A stretch of 64,000 bases of DNA from Leptolyngbya sp. NIES-3755 (GTDB lineage Bacteria; Cyanobacteriota; Cyanobacteriia; Leptolyngbyales; Leptolyngbyaceae), in contig AP017308.1 of NCBI GenBank assembly GCA_001548435.1, positions 1,249,030-1,313,029 on the forward strand, written 5' to 3'. Numbering within the stretch: position 1 is the stretch's first letter; each line of letters begins with the position of its first letter. The position numbers and the translations under genes are program-made. The notes under the pieces are model-generated. The model ran no database searches and was not told where the DNA came from. It saw nothing but the letters and a program-made list of their open reading frames with translations. Shown piece after piece: positions 39,671 through 49,811 of this stretch.

Positions 39671-39706
39671 TGCGATCGATCCCGTGAGATCGATCGCATT
39701 TTTTTT
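39671..39706 (+). terminator. rho-independent terminator of the ParM/ParR-like cassette
   Basis: TGCGATCGATC (39671-39681) pairs perfectly with GATCGATCGCA (39688-39698) around CCGTGA, followed by eight T (39699-39706). The stem is built from a HIP1-like GCGATCG core. Confidence 0.9.
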
Positions 39707-39710
39707 CCTT

Positions 39711-42700
39711 TTACGATCGCTCTAATTCCGGTACATTTGCAGGAATCGGGAGAGAACGCTTTCCTAAGAAATCTCTCAAGAGTCCCATCAATGCTGGAAC
39801 GACTGTCGGCGTGAGAATGGTCGAGAAAGCTAAACCTCCCGTTAACACAATTCCCAAGCCTTGATAAAGCTCTGAACCTTGACCAGGAAGCACTGCCAGC
39901 GGCAACATTCCCAATACACTGGTTCCCGCAGACATAAAAATCGCTCTTAATCGATCTTTGGTTGCGCTCAAAAGTGAGGAATCATACTCTTCCCCGTCTT
40001 GTTGAAGCTGCAATGCTCGATCGACTAATAAAATCGCATTGTTCACTACAATTCCAGTCAGAATCACAAAACCCAAGGCGGTAATCATATCCAATGGGAC
40101 AGACATACCTGGAATTCGATTCACTAGAACTAAGCTCAATAACGCGCCGCTCATTCCCATTGGAATCGTTGCCATGATTACGAGCGGGTAAAGGAACGAT
40201 CGATATAGCGCCACCAACAATAGATAAGTGATCAGAATCGCAAATCCGAACGCTGCGGTTAATTGCGAAACCGTAGTTGCTAATTGATCTGCGGTTCCAG
40301 CTAGTTCAAGTCGATAGCCAGCAGGAAGATTGGCACGTGCTGGAGTGAGAACGTCTTGATTCACTCGATCGACAATTGCTCCCAGAGATGCTGTATCTGT
40401 TAAAGACGCAGTTAGGGTAATCGATCGCTCTAAATCCGTGTGGTTGATCACATCGGCTCCAGTGGTTTCCCGCACTTCAGCTACATCGCTTAATTGAAGC
40501 TGCCTGCCTCGTGCAAAGAGTGGTAACTGACGTAATTGCTCTGGAGTTTGAACGAACGTATTTTGTAGTTCAACGGTGACATCTAGTTCCTCTTTGCCAT
40601 CAATGAAATTAGAAGCGAGTCGCCCGCCTAATGCAGCTTCAACGATCGAACCAATTTCGGATTCTGAAAGCCCCACTTCTGCGAGTCTTTCTCGGTTTGG
40701 AATCACTTGTAGTTCACCCGCACCCATGACAAAGTTCGATCGAACATTACGAATACCATTCAAACCGCGTAGTTTGCCAGAAATTTCTCGATCGAGTTGT
40801 CCAAGCTGATTCAAATCAGTTCCAACAATGTCGATCTCAAATTCTTTTCCTGGATCGCGGAAGATCGAAGGACGAACCGGAACCATGAATCGATAGCCTG
40901 CAAAGTTATTACTCGCAGCCCGGAAGCGGTTCACCATATCAGCCAGTCCGCGTGTCGTGGCAAATTCGGGTTTGAGAATCGCGGAAATGGCTCTCAAAGC
41001 TCCAGGTCGATCGATAAACAACACACGATCGACTTCCGGTTGAGAACGAACGAATTCTCGAACGGGTTTGGACTGCTCGATCGCTTCTGTAATACTCGTT
41101 CCCGGTAAGGGTTCAACTCGCCATTGGATTGTATTGCGATTGCCTTCTGGCAAATAGTCTGCGGGTGGAAGCAGTGCAATACTCACGAACAACAACGAAG
41201 TTGGAATCGCTAATACAAATAATCGTCGTCCCATTCTGTAGCGACCCAGTGACCAACGAACGGTTCGGGTTAGGAACTGTTCTAACTTACCTTGGAAATG
41301 ACGAAACACAGCGGATGTTTTAGCAACCGATCGTTCAAACCAGTTACCGCCCCGATACTCTCCACCTTCAAACATCTGCATTGCTTCCGACTCTTTCAGA
41401 AACAATCCAGACAACATCGGAACCAAGGTGATAGCTGCAAACAACGAGAACAATGAAGCGCAAGACAGCGTAATCGCCATATCCGCATAAAGTTGTCCTG
41501 CTTCCCCTGTCACCATCAGTAACGGAATGAAGACGACTACATTCGTTAAAGTCGATCCGAGCATTGCACCCCAGACTTCCTGGGTTCCATCGATCGCGGA
41601 TCGAAAAGCACTTTTTCCCCGCTGCATGTGAGTAAAGACATTCTCGATTACGACGATCGAGTTATCCACCACCATCCCAACCGAGAACGCAATTCCGGCA
41701 AGGCTGATGATATTCAGCGATCGACCCAGCCAAGAGAGAATGATAAACACCATCACCGATGTTACGGGAATCGTAATCGCAATCACCGCAACGGTTCGCA
41801 TTGATCCCAAAAACAGAACTAGAACCAGTGTTGCGAGTAATGCTCCAGCGACTAGGTTCTCTTGGACGAACTTTACGGATTGGCTAACGTATTCATTCTC
41901 GTCATAGTTAAAAACAAACTGAATGCCCTCCTTCTGTTCATCGAATTGGGCTTGCAGTTCAGTAATCGCTTGTCTAACTCCCTTGGAAATCTCAGGAACA
42001 TTCGCGCCAACCTGTCGAATAATTCCAACCGCAACCGCAGGTCTATCATTAAACAACAATGCGCTATCTCGAATCTTCCGCCCCATTTCGACTTTCGCCA
42101 CATCACGGAGATAGACAATTCCTGCTGCATCTCGCCGCAAAACAAAACCCGCAAGCTGTTCAATATCCTGCGATCGACTCAGTGTTCTGACTCGATATTC
42201 CCGCCGCCCTAGCTCTAAAGGACCGCCGCGAATATCGCGATTGTTCTCCCGTAGCACTCTCACCACATCGCCAAGCGTTAAATTGCGATCGGCTAATGCT
42301 TTCGGATCGACTCGAACTTCGACTTCTCGCTGTCGCCCGCCTGACACGATGAATTGTCCAACGCCTTGAACTCGTCGCAGTCTAGGGAGAACAATTTCTT
42401 CCGCTAAGTCACGATAGCGATCGGGATTCGGTTCAAATTCAGGCTTCGTATCAAACGGAATCCACATCATCGGGGAACTATTGCCCCCGACAAGTTCGAC
42501 ATTCGATTCCAATGCTTCCGGTGGTAAGCTCGAAACCTGCTGCAATCGGTTGAGAACATCCACTAACCGATCTTGTACGATCGTGCCTTCTTGGAATTCC
42601 AACGTGATCGAACTACTGCCAGCACGAGAAGCACTACTGATCTCTTTCACGCCCAGAACTTCTTCCATCTGTTCTTCGATCGGGCGTGTGATCAAATCTT

Positions 42701-42878
42701 CGACTTCAGCGGGTGCAGCTCCAGGATATCCAGTTCGGATCGTGATCTCTGGTCGATCGCCTCCCGGTTGAAGTTCTAGCGGCAACTGAAACAATGAAAA
42801 CACACCAAAAATCGCCAGCAAGCAGAACAAAACGAAAGTTCCATGTCGCCAGCGAATCGCAGTTTCAATCAAGTTCAC
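39711..42878 (-). CDS. RND-family efflux pump inner-membrane subunit
   Basis: 1055 aa, usual size for an AcrB-type proton antiporter. Twelve membrane helices in two halves with two large periplasmic loops; the start MNLIETAIRWRHGTFVLFCLLAIFGVFSLF and PLELQPGGDRPEITIRT are family-typical. The TM4 proton-relay Asp pair is in FSVGMVVDNSIVVIENV. It would export small toxic molecules with the membrane fusion protein encoded next (4-base overlap) and an outer-membrane TolC-like channel not in this window. Confidence 0.95.
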   Translation of the reverse strand: MNLIETAIRWRHGTFVLFCLLAIFGVFSLFQLPLELQPGGDRPEITIRTGYPGAAPAEVEDLITRPIEEQMEEVLGVKEISSASRAGSSSITLEFQEGTIVQDRLVDVLNRLQQVSSLPPEALESNVELVGGNSSPMMWIPFDTKPEFEPNPDRYRDLAEEIVLPRLRRVQGVGQFIVSGGRQREVEVRVDPKALADRNLTLGDVVRVLRENNRDIRGGPLELGRREYRVRTLSRSQDIEQLAGFVLRRDAAGIVYLRDVAKVEMGRKIRDSALLFNDRPAVAVGIIRQVGANVPEISKGVRQAITELQAQFDEQKEGIQFVFNYDENEYVSQSVKFVQENLVAGALLATLVLVLFLGSMRTVAVIAITIPVTSVMVFIILSWLGRSLNIISLAGIAFSVGMVVDNSIVVIENVFTHMQRGKSAFRSAIDGTQEVWGAMLGSTLTNVVVFIPLLMVTGEAGQLYADMAITLSCASLFSLFAAITLVPMLSGLFLKESEAMQMFEGGEYRGGNWFERSVAKTSAVFRHFQGKLEQFLTRTVRWSLGRYRMGRRLFVLAIPTSLLFVSIALLPPADYLPEGNRNTIQWRVEPLPGTSITEAIEQSKPVREFVRSQPEVDRVLFIDRPGALRAISAILKPEFATTRGLADMVNRFRAASNNFAGYRFMVPVRPSIFRDPGKEFEIDIVGTDLNQLGQLDREISGKLRGLNGIRNVRSNFVMGAGELQVIPNRERLAEVGLSESEIGSIVEAALGGRLASNFIDGKEELDVTVELQNTFVQTPEQLRQLPLFARGRQLQLSDVAEVRETTGADVINHTDLERSITLTASLTDTASLGAIVDRVNQDVLTPARANLPAGYRLELAGTADQLATTVSQLTAAFGFAILITYLLLVALYRSFLYPLVIMATIPMGMSGALLSLVLVNRIPGMSVPLDMITALGFVILTGIVVNNAILLVDRALQLQQDGEEYDSSLLSATKDRLRAIFMSAGTSVLGMLPLAVLPGQGSELYQGLGIVLTGGLAFSTILTPTVVPALMGLLRDFLGKRSLPIPANVPELERS

Positions 42879-44197
42879 GATGCGCCTCCCACTACTTTGA
42901 CGGGTGCACCTTCGTTCAATCCATCGCCGCCGCGTAGAACAATTTCTTGCCCCGATCGCAGTTCTGGACTAAAAATCGCCACTTGCTTACCCATATCCGT
43001 CACAAGCTCGACTGGAATGGGTTTCGCTTTGTTATCTGCGATCGTGAATACAAACCATTCATTCCGTCGCCGCGTCAAAACATCCCGTGAAACGACGAAA
43101 CTCGATCGATTACTCGGAATTGTGAGCGCTCCTGAGATTGCCATTCCAGACAGCAATTCTCTAGGCGGATTTGAAATCTGAACTCTCACCCGTTGCCGTC
43201 TCGAAGTTGAATCCGCAGAAGGAACAACCGCAGTGATCGCCGCTTGCTGTTTCCATTGCGGTAAAGCACGAGCGGTTAATGCGATCGACATTCCTGGTGT
43301 CACTCTGCCACTTAAATCCTCTGGTAGTTCCAGAAACACGTCGAGTTGATTACCTGCAACCAAGGTCACAATCTGCCCAGAACTTTGAACGAGATCACCT
43401 TGACTCACATGCCGCGTTTGCACCACTCCAGATTGAGTTGCTACAACTTGGGTTCGTCTTTGTGCGAGTTGTGCTTGATTCACAGTTGCTTGAGCCGCCG
43501 CAACATTCGCTTTCTGGGCATCAATCTCTTCACGAATCGGACCTGCTTTCGCTTCTGCCAAACTCGCTTCTGCTGCCAATCGTTCTCCATTTGCTTGATC
43601 GACTTGCGATCGCGCTTCAACTAACAGCCGTTCCGAAATCGCACCTTCTTTTACTAATGCTGTCGATCGTCTTAGATTATCCTGAGCTTCCCGCTCTCGT
43701 GCTTTTGCTGCATTCACCGCCGCCTGTCTTTGAGCAATAATCTCTGGACGGGTTCCCACTTGTAATCGAGCGAGATTACTCCGTTGTTGCGCGAGTTCTG
43801 CTTGAGCTTGAGCCATTCCTAGCTGTTGATCCGAATCATCCAGAATCGCGATCGTCATTCCCTCCGTGACCCGATCGCCAGGTTGTACTAAGATTTCTTC
43901 AACGACTCCTGGTGTTTGAGCGCGAATTGTCGATTGTTGTGTCGCCTCAACTTGTCCTAACAGTTGAACCGTTCGAGTTGAAGTTCCTGTTGCTAAACGA
44001 GTTGTTTCTACTGCTCTTGGCGGCTGTCCTTGGGATTGAGCGACAGCAGGTCTTTCACCGCCTGGATTCAAAATTCGCCATACACCAAATCCGCCTGCGA
44101 GTAACAATCCTGCAAAGAGTAAGCCATACCAAGTCTTCTTTGGATTTTGAGGTTCAGGAGCAATCGAGGTCTGATTTTGAGGGTCGAGGGATTCCAT
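42875..44197 (-). CDS. RND efflux membrane fusion protein
   Basis: 440 aa from ATG 44197; the open frame starts earlier at a TTG (44230) without support. A membrane anchor at ~22-42 (YGLLFAGLLLAGGFGVWRI), then a barrel-sandwich/lipoyl half (VVEEILVQPGDRVTEGMTIAILDD), a long helical hairpin (AQAELAQQRSNLARLQVG to NQAQLAQRRTQV) and the beta-barrel with the matching C-terminal lipoyl half. It joins the RND pump to the outer membrane channel. First gene of the pump operon. Confidence 0.93.
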   Translation of the reverse strand: MESLDPQNQTSIAPEPQNPKKTWYGLLFAGLLLAGGFGVWRILNPGGERPAVAQSQGQPPRAVETTRLATGTSTRTVQLLGQVEATQQSTIRAQTPGVVEEILVQPGDRVTEGMTIAILDDSDQQLGMAQAQAELAQQRSNLARLQVGTRPEIIAQRQAAVNAAKAREREAQDNLRRSTALVKEGAISERLLVEARSQVDQANGERLAAEASLAEAKAGPIREEIDAQKANVAAAQATVNQAQLAQRRTQVVATQSGVVQTRHVSQGDLVQSSGQIVTLVAGNQLDVFLELPEDLSGRVTPGMSIALTARALPQWKQQAAITAVVPSADSTSRRQRVRVQISNPPRELLSGMAISGALTIPSNRSSFVVSRDVLTRRRNEWFVFTIADNKAKPIPVELVTDMGKQVAIFSPELRSGQEIVLRGGDGLNEGAPVKVVGGAS

Positions 44198-44436
44198 AAG
44201 TTCAATGATGCAAAGGAACAAATCGGGCAAAATTCAGGCGAATGAACCGTCGATCGTCAAAAAATGAATCAGAGCTAAATAGTTTACGGAATGTTAATAA
44301 TTTCATTGAATTCTACCTGATCTCTCCTGAACCTGTGCATAACAGATTTAGCTAAAAAGCCTAGAGAAACCCAACAGTTAGTCTCGCTCCAAAAAGATTG
44401 AAAACAAAAACAAATAGCATCTGCAAAGAGACAGAT

Positions 44437-44979
44437 TTATTGTTGCTTCAATCGAATTCCAAGCTGACTGAGGTTCAGAACATGTCCTGCCGTAACGAGA
44501 TAAGTCGTATCTGCGATCGCACCAATCCGCCGAGTGAGATTGCCGAGTCGATCGCGAAACAATCGCCCGATCGGATATGCCGGAACGACTCCCCATCCTG
44601 TTTCTTCTGCAACAAAAATAATTAAGCTATCTGTTTGCTCAAAGCTTTCTAAAAGTGCCTCTCGTGTTGCTTGCCATTCACTTTCGGATTGTTCTAGTAA
44701 ATTCGCCAACCAAGTTCCGAGTGAATCAATCAATAGACAATCTGAAGCGGTTGAATCAAGAATGGCTGATTTCAGATCGACGGGAATCGATCGAGTTCTC
44801 CAACTCTCAGGACGGCGCGATCGATGTTTTTCAATCCGATCTTGCCATTCCGCGTCATCAGGATTTTCTTGGCTAGTCGCAATATAAACAACAGATTTTC
44901 CTGATTCTGCCGCCAATTGTTCCGCCCATTCGCTTTTGCCCGATCGTGCGGCTCCCGTAACTAAAATGAGCGTTGCCAT
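44437..44979 (-). CDS. cobU: bifunctional adenosylcobinamide kinase/guanylyltransferase
   Basis: 180 aa, usual length. Walker A GAARSGKSEWAEQLA (about 8-22) and a conserved HRSRRPESW segment, whose His is the guanylylated residue in the family. DCLLIDSLGTWLANLL and FVAEETGWGVVP are family segments. It phosphorylates adenosylcobinamide and adds GMP on the way to cobalamin (late step of vitamin B12 synthesis). Single gene. Confidence 0.95.
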   Translation of the reverse strand: MATLILVTGAARSGKSEWAEQLAAESGKSVVYIATSQENPDDAEWQDRIEKHRSRRPESWRTRSIPVDLKSAILDSTASDCLLIDSLGTWLANLLEQSESEWQATREALLESFEQTDSLIIFVAEETGWGVVPAYPIGRLFRDRLGNLTRRIGAIADTTYLVTAGHVLNLSQLGIRLKQQ

Positions 44980-45050
44980 GAAGAATCTATCCTGAAATTG
45001 AATTCACCGCTACAATAACCTTTACCTCGATTCAAGGGAATTCATGAGCG

Positions 45051-45761
45051 ATGAAAAAAGATTTGCGTCGGATTGAAGAGACTTTGCTTCAACTCAATAA
45101 AAAAGTCCCGACCCTATCCACTGCGCCCACTCCAGAGCCAGAGATCGTTCAGCGTCCGGTTTCTTTTGATCTCCACTCGAAACCCCCGAAAGCGATCGAG
45201 CCAGAAATCGCTTCTCCTCCCGCAATCGACAGCGAACCCAAACCCCTCAATTTACCCAAACTCAAAACTCCCAATTTCACAAGCCATCGAAACGCTGCAA
45301 ATCCCGCGCTCGCTTCTACTTTGCTGCTTGAGATGAAAACGATCGCAGACAATTGGCAAGTTGAACTGAATCAAACGCTACGTCAAATTCAAGATCTTTA
45401 TCTCGAAGGTCCGATCGTAGATGGTTGGCTAGAATCTGATTCCGGTCATCCGTTGGGCGACTTGTCCACCCTGCGTCATGGAGAAGTCGATCGCTTAATG
45501 TCGTACATCGAAGAAATTTGCGCGACTCCAATTCCCGGCACAAAAGGCGCACCCAAAGCTGGGTATCGTCTTTGTGGAATTAATGCTGATGGTCAACGTT
45601 GGTCTTATCCTTGTCCAGCCGAACAGATTCCAAGTTTGAGTCTCGCGATCGCTCGATATCACAAACTCCGTCAACTTCTCGATCGCAAACAGCATCTCGA
45701 AAATCGTCTGACTGGACTGGCAGAAACCTTAGTCGGCTTACATAGCAAGATGAAAGATTAA
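45051..45761 (+). CDS. conserved cyanobacterial protein of unknown function
   Basis: 236 aa. Residues 1-18 are charged and helical; ~20-85 is a proline-rich disordered linker; ~88-236 is an ordered domain with SGHPLGDLSTLRHGEVDRLM, GAPKAGYRLCGINADGQRWS and a C-terminal coiled coil. I recognise the pattern as cyanobacterial but cannot name a family. Followed by the glycosyltransferase after 42 bases, so an operon is likely. Confidence 0.75.
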   Translation: MKKDLRRIEETLLQLNKKVPTLSTAPTPEPEIVQRPVSFDLHSKPPKAIEPEIASPPAIDSEPKPLNLPKLKTPNFTSHRNAANPALASTLLLEMKTIADNWQVELNQTLRQIQDLYLEGPIVDGWLESDSGHPLGDLSTLRHGEVDRLMSYIEEICATPIPGTKGAPKAGYRLCGINADGQRWSYPCPAEQIPSLSLAIARYHKLRQLLDRKQHLENRLTGLAETLVGLHSKMKD

Positions 45762-45803
45762 ACGGTTCGGGTACTCTGAGCTTGATTTGATTCAAGTTCT
45801 GTT

Positions 45804-46739
45804 ATGGTCAAGCCCAAACCGCTCGTCTCCGCGATTATCTGTACTCACAATCGCGATCGCTATCTCGGTTTAGCGATCGATAGTCTTCTCGCCCAAGACT
45901 TTTCCGATTTTGAAATCATCGTTGTAGATAACGCCTCTACCGATCAAACTCGCTCGATCGTTGAATCTCGCCTCAAAAACGAACGACTCCGCTACATTTA
46001 TGAGTCAGAACTCGGTTTATCCGTGGCGCGTAACACAGGTGCAAAGGTCGCTTACGGTGAAATTCTCGCTTATTTAGATGATGATGCGATCGCGTCTCCA
46101 CAATGGCTCAAAACGATTTACACAGCCTATCGAGGGAATTCGAGATTAGCGATCGCGGGTGGCAAGGTAACTTTAATTTGGACAGATGGAATGACTGCCC
46201 CCAAATGGCTCTCTGATGGACTGGCAGGAAACTTAGGCGCTTATGATCTCGGAGATACTGTCGTTAAAATCGATCGTCCTGGATTGACTCCACGCGGCTT
46301 AAACTATTCCATTCGCAAGTCTTTCCTTAGTCAAATCGGTGGATTCGATCCGAACCTGGGGCGCGTTGGTAAAAATCTTCTGTCAAACGAAGAACTGCAC
46401 ATGACCAATTTGGCGCTTCAAACCGGATGGGAAGTCGCATATCTACCAAATGCCTGTGTCGCGCATCATGTCGCTCCGGAGCGGGTCAAACGGCAATGGT
46501 TTCTCGATCGAGGTTGGTGGCAAGGAATCAGCGAATGCTATCGAGAACAAATTGCTGGAGAAGCAGGATTCGGACAATTTCGCCGTGGCGGACAGCGCTT
46601 AATTCGAGGAATTTATAAATCGCTCAAACTTGCGACTGATCCGGCTCAACGCTTTGAAAATCTGGTGTACAGCTATGGTCAAATCGGCTACTTGATCAAA
46701 GCCTTGCAAGGATTGGTCTTTTCGGTAAAGCGATCGTAA
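45804..46739 (+). CDS. family 2 glycosyltransferase (possibly HpsE-like)
   Basis: 311 aa GT-A fold. The donor site is VSAIICTHNRDRYLGLAIDS, the metal-binding D-x-D is in LAYLDDDAIASPQW (about 92-95), and the acceptor part includes RGLNYSIRKSFLSQIGGFD and SNEELHMTNLALQTGW. A cytoplasmic or membrane-bound enzyme for an extracellular polysaccharide; hormogonium polysaccharide HpsE proteins look similar, but I cannot be sure. Probably cotranscribed with the upstream gene. Confidence 0.85.
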   Translation: MVKPKPLVSAIICTHNRDRYLGLAIDSLLAQDFSDFEIIVVDNASTDQTRSIVESRLKNERLRYIYESELGLSVARNTGAKVAYGEILAYLDDDAIASPQWLKTIYTAYRGNSRLAIAGGKVTLIWTDGMTAPKWLSDGLAGNLGAYDLGDTVVKIDRPGLTPRGLNYSIRKSFLSQIGGFDPNLGRVGKNLLSNEELHMTNLALQTGWEVAYLPNACVAHHVAPERVKRQWFLDRGWWQGISECYREQIAGEAGFGQFRRGGQRLIRGIYKSLKLATDPAQRFENLVYSYGQIGYLIKALQGLVFSVKRS

Positions 46740-47455
46740 ATTGCATTAGCCCGCGAAGGCGAACTTCGTTTGTTCTGCCTTTGGCAGACAGATATGAAGA
46801 GCCGCGAATTCTATTTGCCACGGCTGATTTGTGCTGCCCTGAATTCTGTTCGCCACGATTAATTCGACTAATTTACAATTCCATCTCTTCAAATGTCAGG
46901 AAAGGTCGATCGAACAACCGATCATTTTCCTTTCAAAATCCTCAGCACCCCATTCAATAAGCAATACAGCCAATTGTTAAATATTTGTCACAATGTCCAG
47001 CGGCTTACTATAATGTAAACCATTGTAAAGTTCTGATGATTGCGGACACTTCAATCCGCGACTGCGGCGATTCTATAGAGAAGCTTCGCAGTGCCATCAC
47101 CAGAAAGTTCTGTGGATAGGGGATTTCTATGTCTCACCTTCTGATAGTTCAATGCAAAAAACGCTACATTCCGTTGATTAAGTTCACTTTACTTAACAAA
47201 ACTGGAGTAAGATTATCTCAGTAGGTACAAATCCTCATCGGATTTCCCTCCACTCGAAACACTTGATCCGCCAAGCAACTTTGTGGGAATTGTGACCGCC
47301 GCCTCGCCTTAGAGACACTTTACGCCGCCACGACTCCCGCCGCCCACCGTTCGATCGCTCTTATTCATCTGATTGGGCTTCTTAGCGGATTGAGTCTACT
47401 GGTGCTTTACACCGTATCGATACCCTTGCTCTCTACAACCTGGTCACTGAACGTC
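46740..47455. other. 716-base gene-free stretch; long ndhD leader and two near-repeats
   Basis: No credible gene. A CTGCC-TTT-GGCAG hairpin lies at ~46776-46790. A 17-mer GAATTCTATTTGCCACG (46806-46822) recurs as GAATTCTGTTCGCCACG (46841-46857). The right ~250 bases are C-rich and could be an untranslated ndhD leader. I see no ndhF, which often precedes ndhD. Confidence 0.6.
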
Positions 47456-49054
47456 ATGGTGAGTACTTCTTTTCCTTGGTTAACCACGCTAATCCTGCTG
47501 CCCTTTGCAGCCTCCCTTCTGATTCCGCTCATCCCCGATAAACAAGGGAAGACGGTTCGCTGGTACGGATTAGGGGTCGGTTTGGCGGATCTCGTCCTCT
47601 CGATTTACACCTTCTGGAAACACTACGATTTTCAGAACCCGAATTTTCAATTAACCGAGAGCTATTCTTGGATTCCCCAACTCGGAATTAACTGGTCGCT
47701 CGCGGTCGATGGCATCTCAATGCCGCTAGTCGTTCTCGCTGCTCTGGTGACAACGCTTTCGATGCTGGCAGGCTGGAAGGTCACGAATAAGCCCCGCCTG
47801 TTCTACTTCCTCATGCTCGTGATGTACGCGGCTCAAATTGGAGTGTTCTGTGCTCAGGACATGATTCAGTTCTTCCTCTTGTGGGAAGTTGAACTGGTTC
47901 CCGTCTATATCCTGGTTGCAATCTGGGGTGGACCGAAACGCCTTTATGCCGCAACGAAGTTCATTCTCTACACCGCATTAGCTTCGATTTTCATCTTGAT
48001 TGGGGCGTTAGCGATGGCATTCTACGGTGACAATTTCACCTTCAACATGCAAGAGCTAGGGCTGAAAGATTACTCGCTCTCCTTTGAGCTATTGGTTTAT
48101 GCGGGTCTGCTGATCGCTTACGGTGTCAAGCTTCCGATTTTCCCGCTTCACACTTGGTTGCCGGATGCTCACGGTGAAGCTTCTGCTCCCGTTTCGATGA
48201 TCCTGGCAGGTGTGTTGCTGAAGATGGGTGGCTACGCGCTGATTCGGATGAACATGGAAATGCTACCTCATGCCCATGTCTACTTTGCTCCGATTCTCGC
48301 AATCCTTGGAATTGTTAACATCATCTACGGTGCACTGGCTTCTTTTGCTCAACGCAACCTGAAGCGCCGAATGGCTTACTCTTCGATTTCGCACATGGGC
48401 TTCGTTCTGCTCGGTATTGCATCCTTTACTGAGATTGGAATGAGTGGTGCGGTTCTGCAAATGGTGTCTCACGGTTTGATTGCAGCAGCGCTCTTCTTCT
48501 TAGCGGGTGTAACCTACGATCGTACTCATACGCTGAACATGGATGACATGGGCGGCTTGGCGAAGAAAATGCCTTCAACCTTTGCACTGTTCACGATTTG
48601 TTCGATGGCTTCGCTGGCACTGCCTGGAATGAGCGGATTCGTTGGTGAATTGGCAATCTTCCTCGGTCTCACCACGAGCGACGCTTACACCTCAGTGTTC
48701 AAAACGGTAATCGTGTTACTCTCTGCGGTGGGTTTAATCGTCACGCCGATTTACTTACTCTCGATGCTGCGTGAAATGTTCTACGGCAAAGAAGGTAAAG
48801 CGGTTGAGAAGGAAGTGTTCCTTGATGCGAATCCTAGAGAATTGTTTATCACTGCTGCATTAGTTGTTCCCATCGTTGCGATCGGTCTTTATCCCAAACT
48901 GATCACTCAAACCTACGATGTGAAAACCGTTCAGGTCGCGCAAAATGCTCGAAATGCAGTTCCGGTTGTGGCTCAACAGATGGTGGCACTGCCCGGATTA
49001 GCGGCTCCTCAAACTCCTGCTCCCAAACCTGAACTGTTGGGAATGCTGAAATAG
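47456..49054 (+). CDS. ndhD: NADH dehydrogenase-like complex subunit 4 (NdhD)
   Basis: Proton-pumping membrane subunit of the NDH-1 complex in thylakoids, used in respiration and cyclic electron flow. 532 aa from ATG 47456, which fits the family start ([19 protein letters not shown], then [13 protein letters not shown]); the open frame extends upstream to 47390 without family match. About 14 membrane helices; typical segments are [19 protein letters not shown] (with the key Glu), [32 protein letters not shown] and [14 protein letters not shown]. This set resembles NdhD1/D2 rather than CO2-uptake NdhD3/4, but I am not certain. Confidence 0.95.
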   Translation: MVSTSFPWLTTLILLPFAASLLIPLIPDKQGKTVRWYGLGVGLADLVLSIYTFWKHYDFQNPNFQLTESYSWIPQLGINWSLAVDGISMPLVVLAALVTTLSMLAGWKVTNKPRLFYFLMLVMYAAQIGVFCAQDMIQFFLLWEVELVPVYILVAIWGGPKRLYAATKFILYTALASIFILIGALAMAFYGDNFTFNMQELGLKDYSLSFELLVYAGLLIAYGVKLPIFPLHTWLPDAHGEASAPVSMILAGVLLKMGGYALIRMNMEMLPHAHVYFAPILAILGIVNIIYGALASFAQRNLKRRMAYSSISHMGFVLLGIASFTEIGMSGAVLQMVSHGLIAAALFFLAGVTYDRTHTLNMDDMGGLAKKMPSTFALFTICSMASLALPGMSGFVGELAIFLGLTTSDAYTSVFKTVIVLLSAVGLIVTPIYLLSMLREMFYGKEGKAVEKEVFLDANPRELFITAALVVPIVAIGLYPKLITQTYDVKTVQVAQNARNAVPVVAQQMVALPGLAAPQTPAPKPELLGMLK

Positions 49055-49084
49055 GCATAGGTTTTTCAAGCCTTTATGTTACAA

Positions 49085-49113
49085 ATCCTGGGAGGTGACT
49101 TCCGGGATTTTTT
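49085..49113 (+). terminator. rho-independent terminator after ndhD
   Basis: ATCCTGGGAG (49085-49094) pairs with CTTCCGGGAT (49099-49108) with two G-T wobbles and loop GTGA. A T-run follows to 49113. Confidence 0.88.
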
Positions 49114-49175
49114 ATTGGCGTACTGTAGTAATGATTTGGGAAAACTGAAGGCGAATTCTAAAGGAGAAGTTGCCC

Positions 49176-49793
49176 ATGTCAGGTTTTGAATCGCTGAAGA
49201 ATCGAGACTATACCCTCATCCTCGATAAGAGCGGAAGTATGTCTGTGTCAGACCAGCCCGGAGGTCGAAGCCGTTGGGAAGCTTTGCAAGAATCGACACT
49301 TGCCCTCGCTCGTAAGTGTGAGCAATTTGATCCAGAAGGCATTACGGTTTATCTATTTTCCAGTCGGTTTAAGCGTTACGATGACGTGACTTCCAACAAA
49401 GTCGAACAGATTTTTATGGAAAACGATCCGATCGGATCTACCAATCTCGCAGCAGTGCTCTGGGATGCCACTCAAAATTATTTCCAACGGAAAGCGGCTG
49501 GAAAAACCAAATCAGGCGAAACAATTTTAGTCGTAACCGATGGCGCACCGGACGATCGACGAGCCGTGATCGATGCAATCATCCGATCTACTAACCAAAT
49601 GGAGCGCGACGAAGAACTTGCAATCACTTTTCTACAAATCGGAAATGATCCAGGCGCAAAACAATTCCTGGCGGCTCTCGATGATCAACTTTCGGATGTG
49701 GGTGCGAAGTTTGATATTTGTGACACGATTACAATGGATGACATGGCAGATTTGAGTCTTGCCGAAGTTCTGATGAATGCGATCGCAGATTAA
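49176..49793 (+). CDS. von Willebrand factor A domain protein
   Basis: 205 aa from ATG 49176, with AAGGAG upstream. Single vWA domain with a complete MIDAS: DKSGSMS (about 17-23), Thr in GSTNL and Asp in TDGAPDD. Soluble, no signal peptide. Possible roles are metal-dependent protein binding or a chaperone-like function; the partner is unknown. Followed after 18 bases by the 137-aa gene. Confidence 0.85.
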   Translation: MSGFESLKNRDYTLILDKSGSMSVSDQPGGRSRWEALQESTLALARKCEQFDPEGITVYLFSSRFKRYDDVTSNKVEQIFMENDPIGSTNLAAVLWDATQNYFQRKAAGKTKSGETILVVTDGAPDDRRAVIDAIIRSTNQMERDEELAITFLQIGNDPGAKQFLAALDDQLSDVGAKFDICDTITMDDMADLSLAEVLMNAIAD

Positions 49794-49811
49794 TTTCACT
49801 GAAGAAGGACG

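Noticed and set aside
47390-47455. Upstream extension of ndhD from TTG 47390
   Set aside because: The extra residues do not match NdhD N-termini, which begin close to [11 protein letters not shown].
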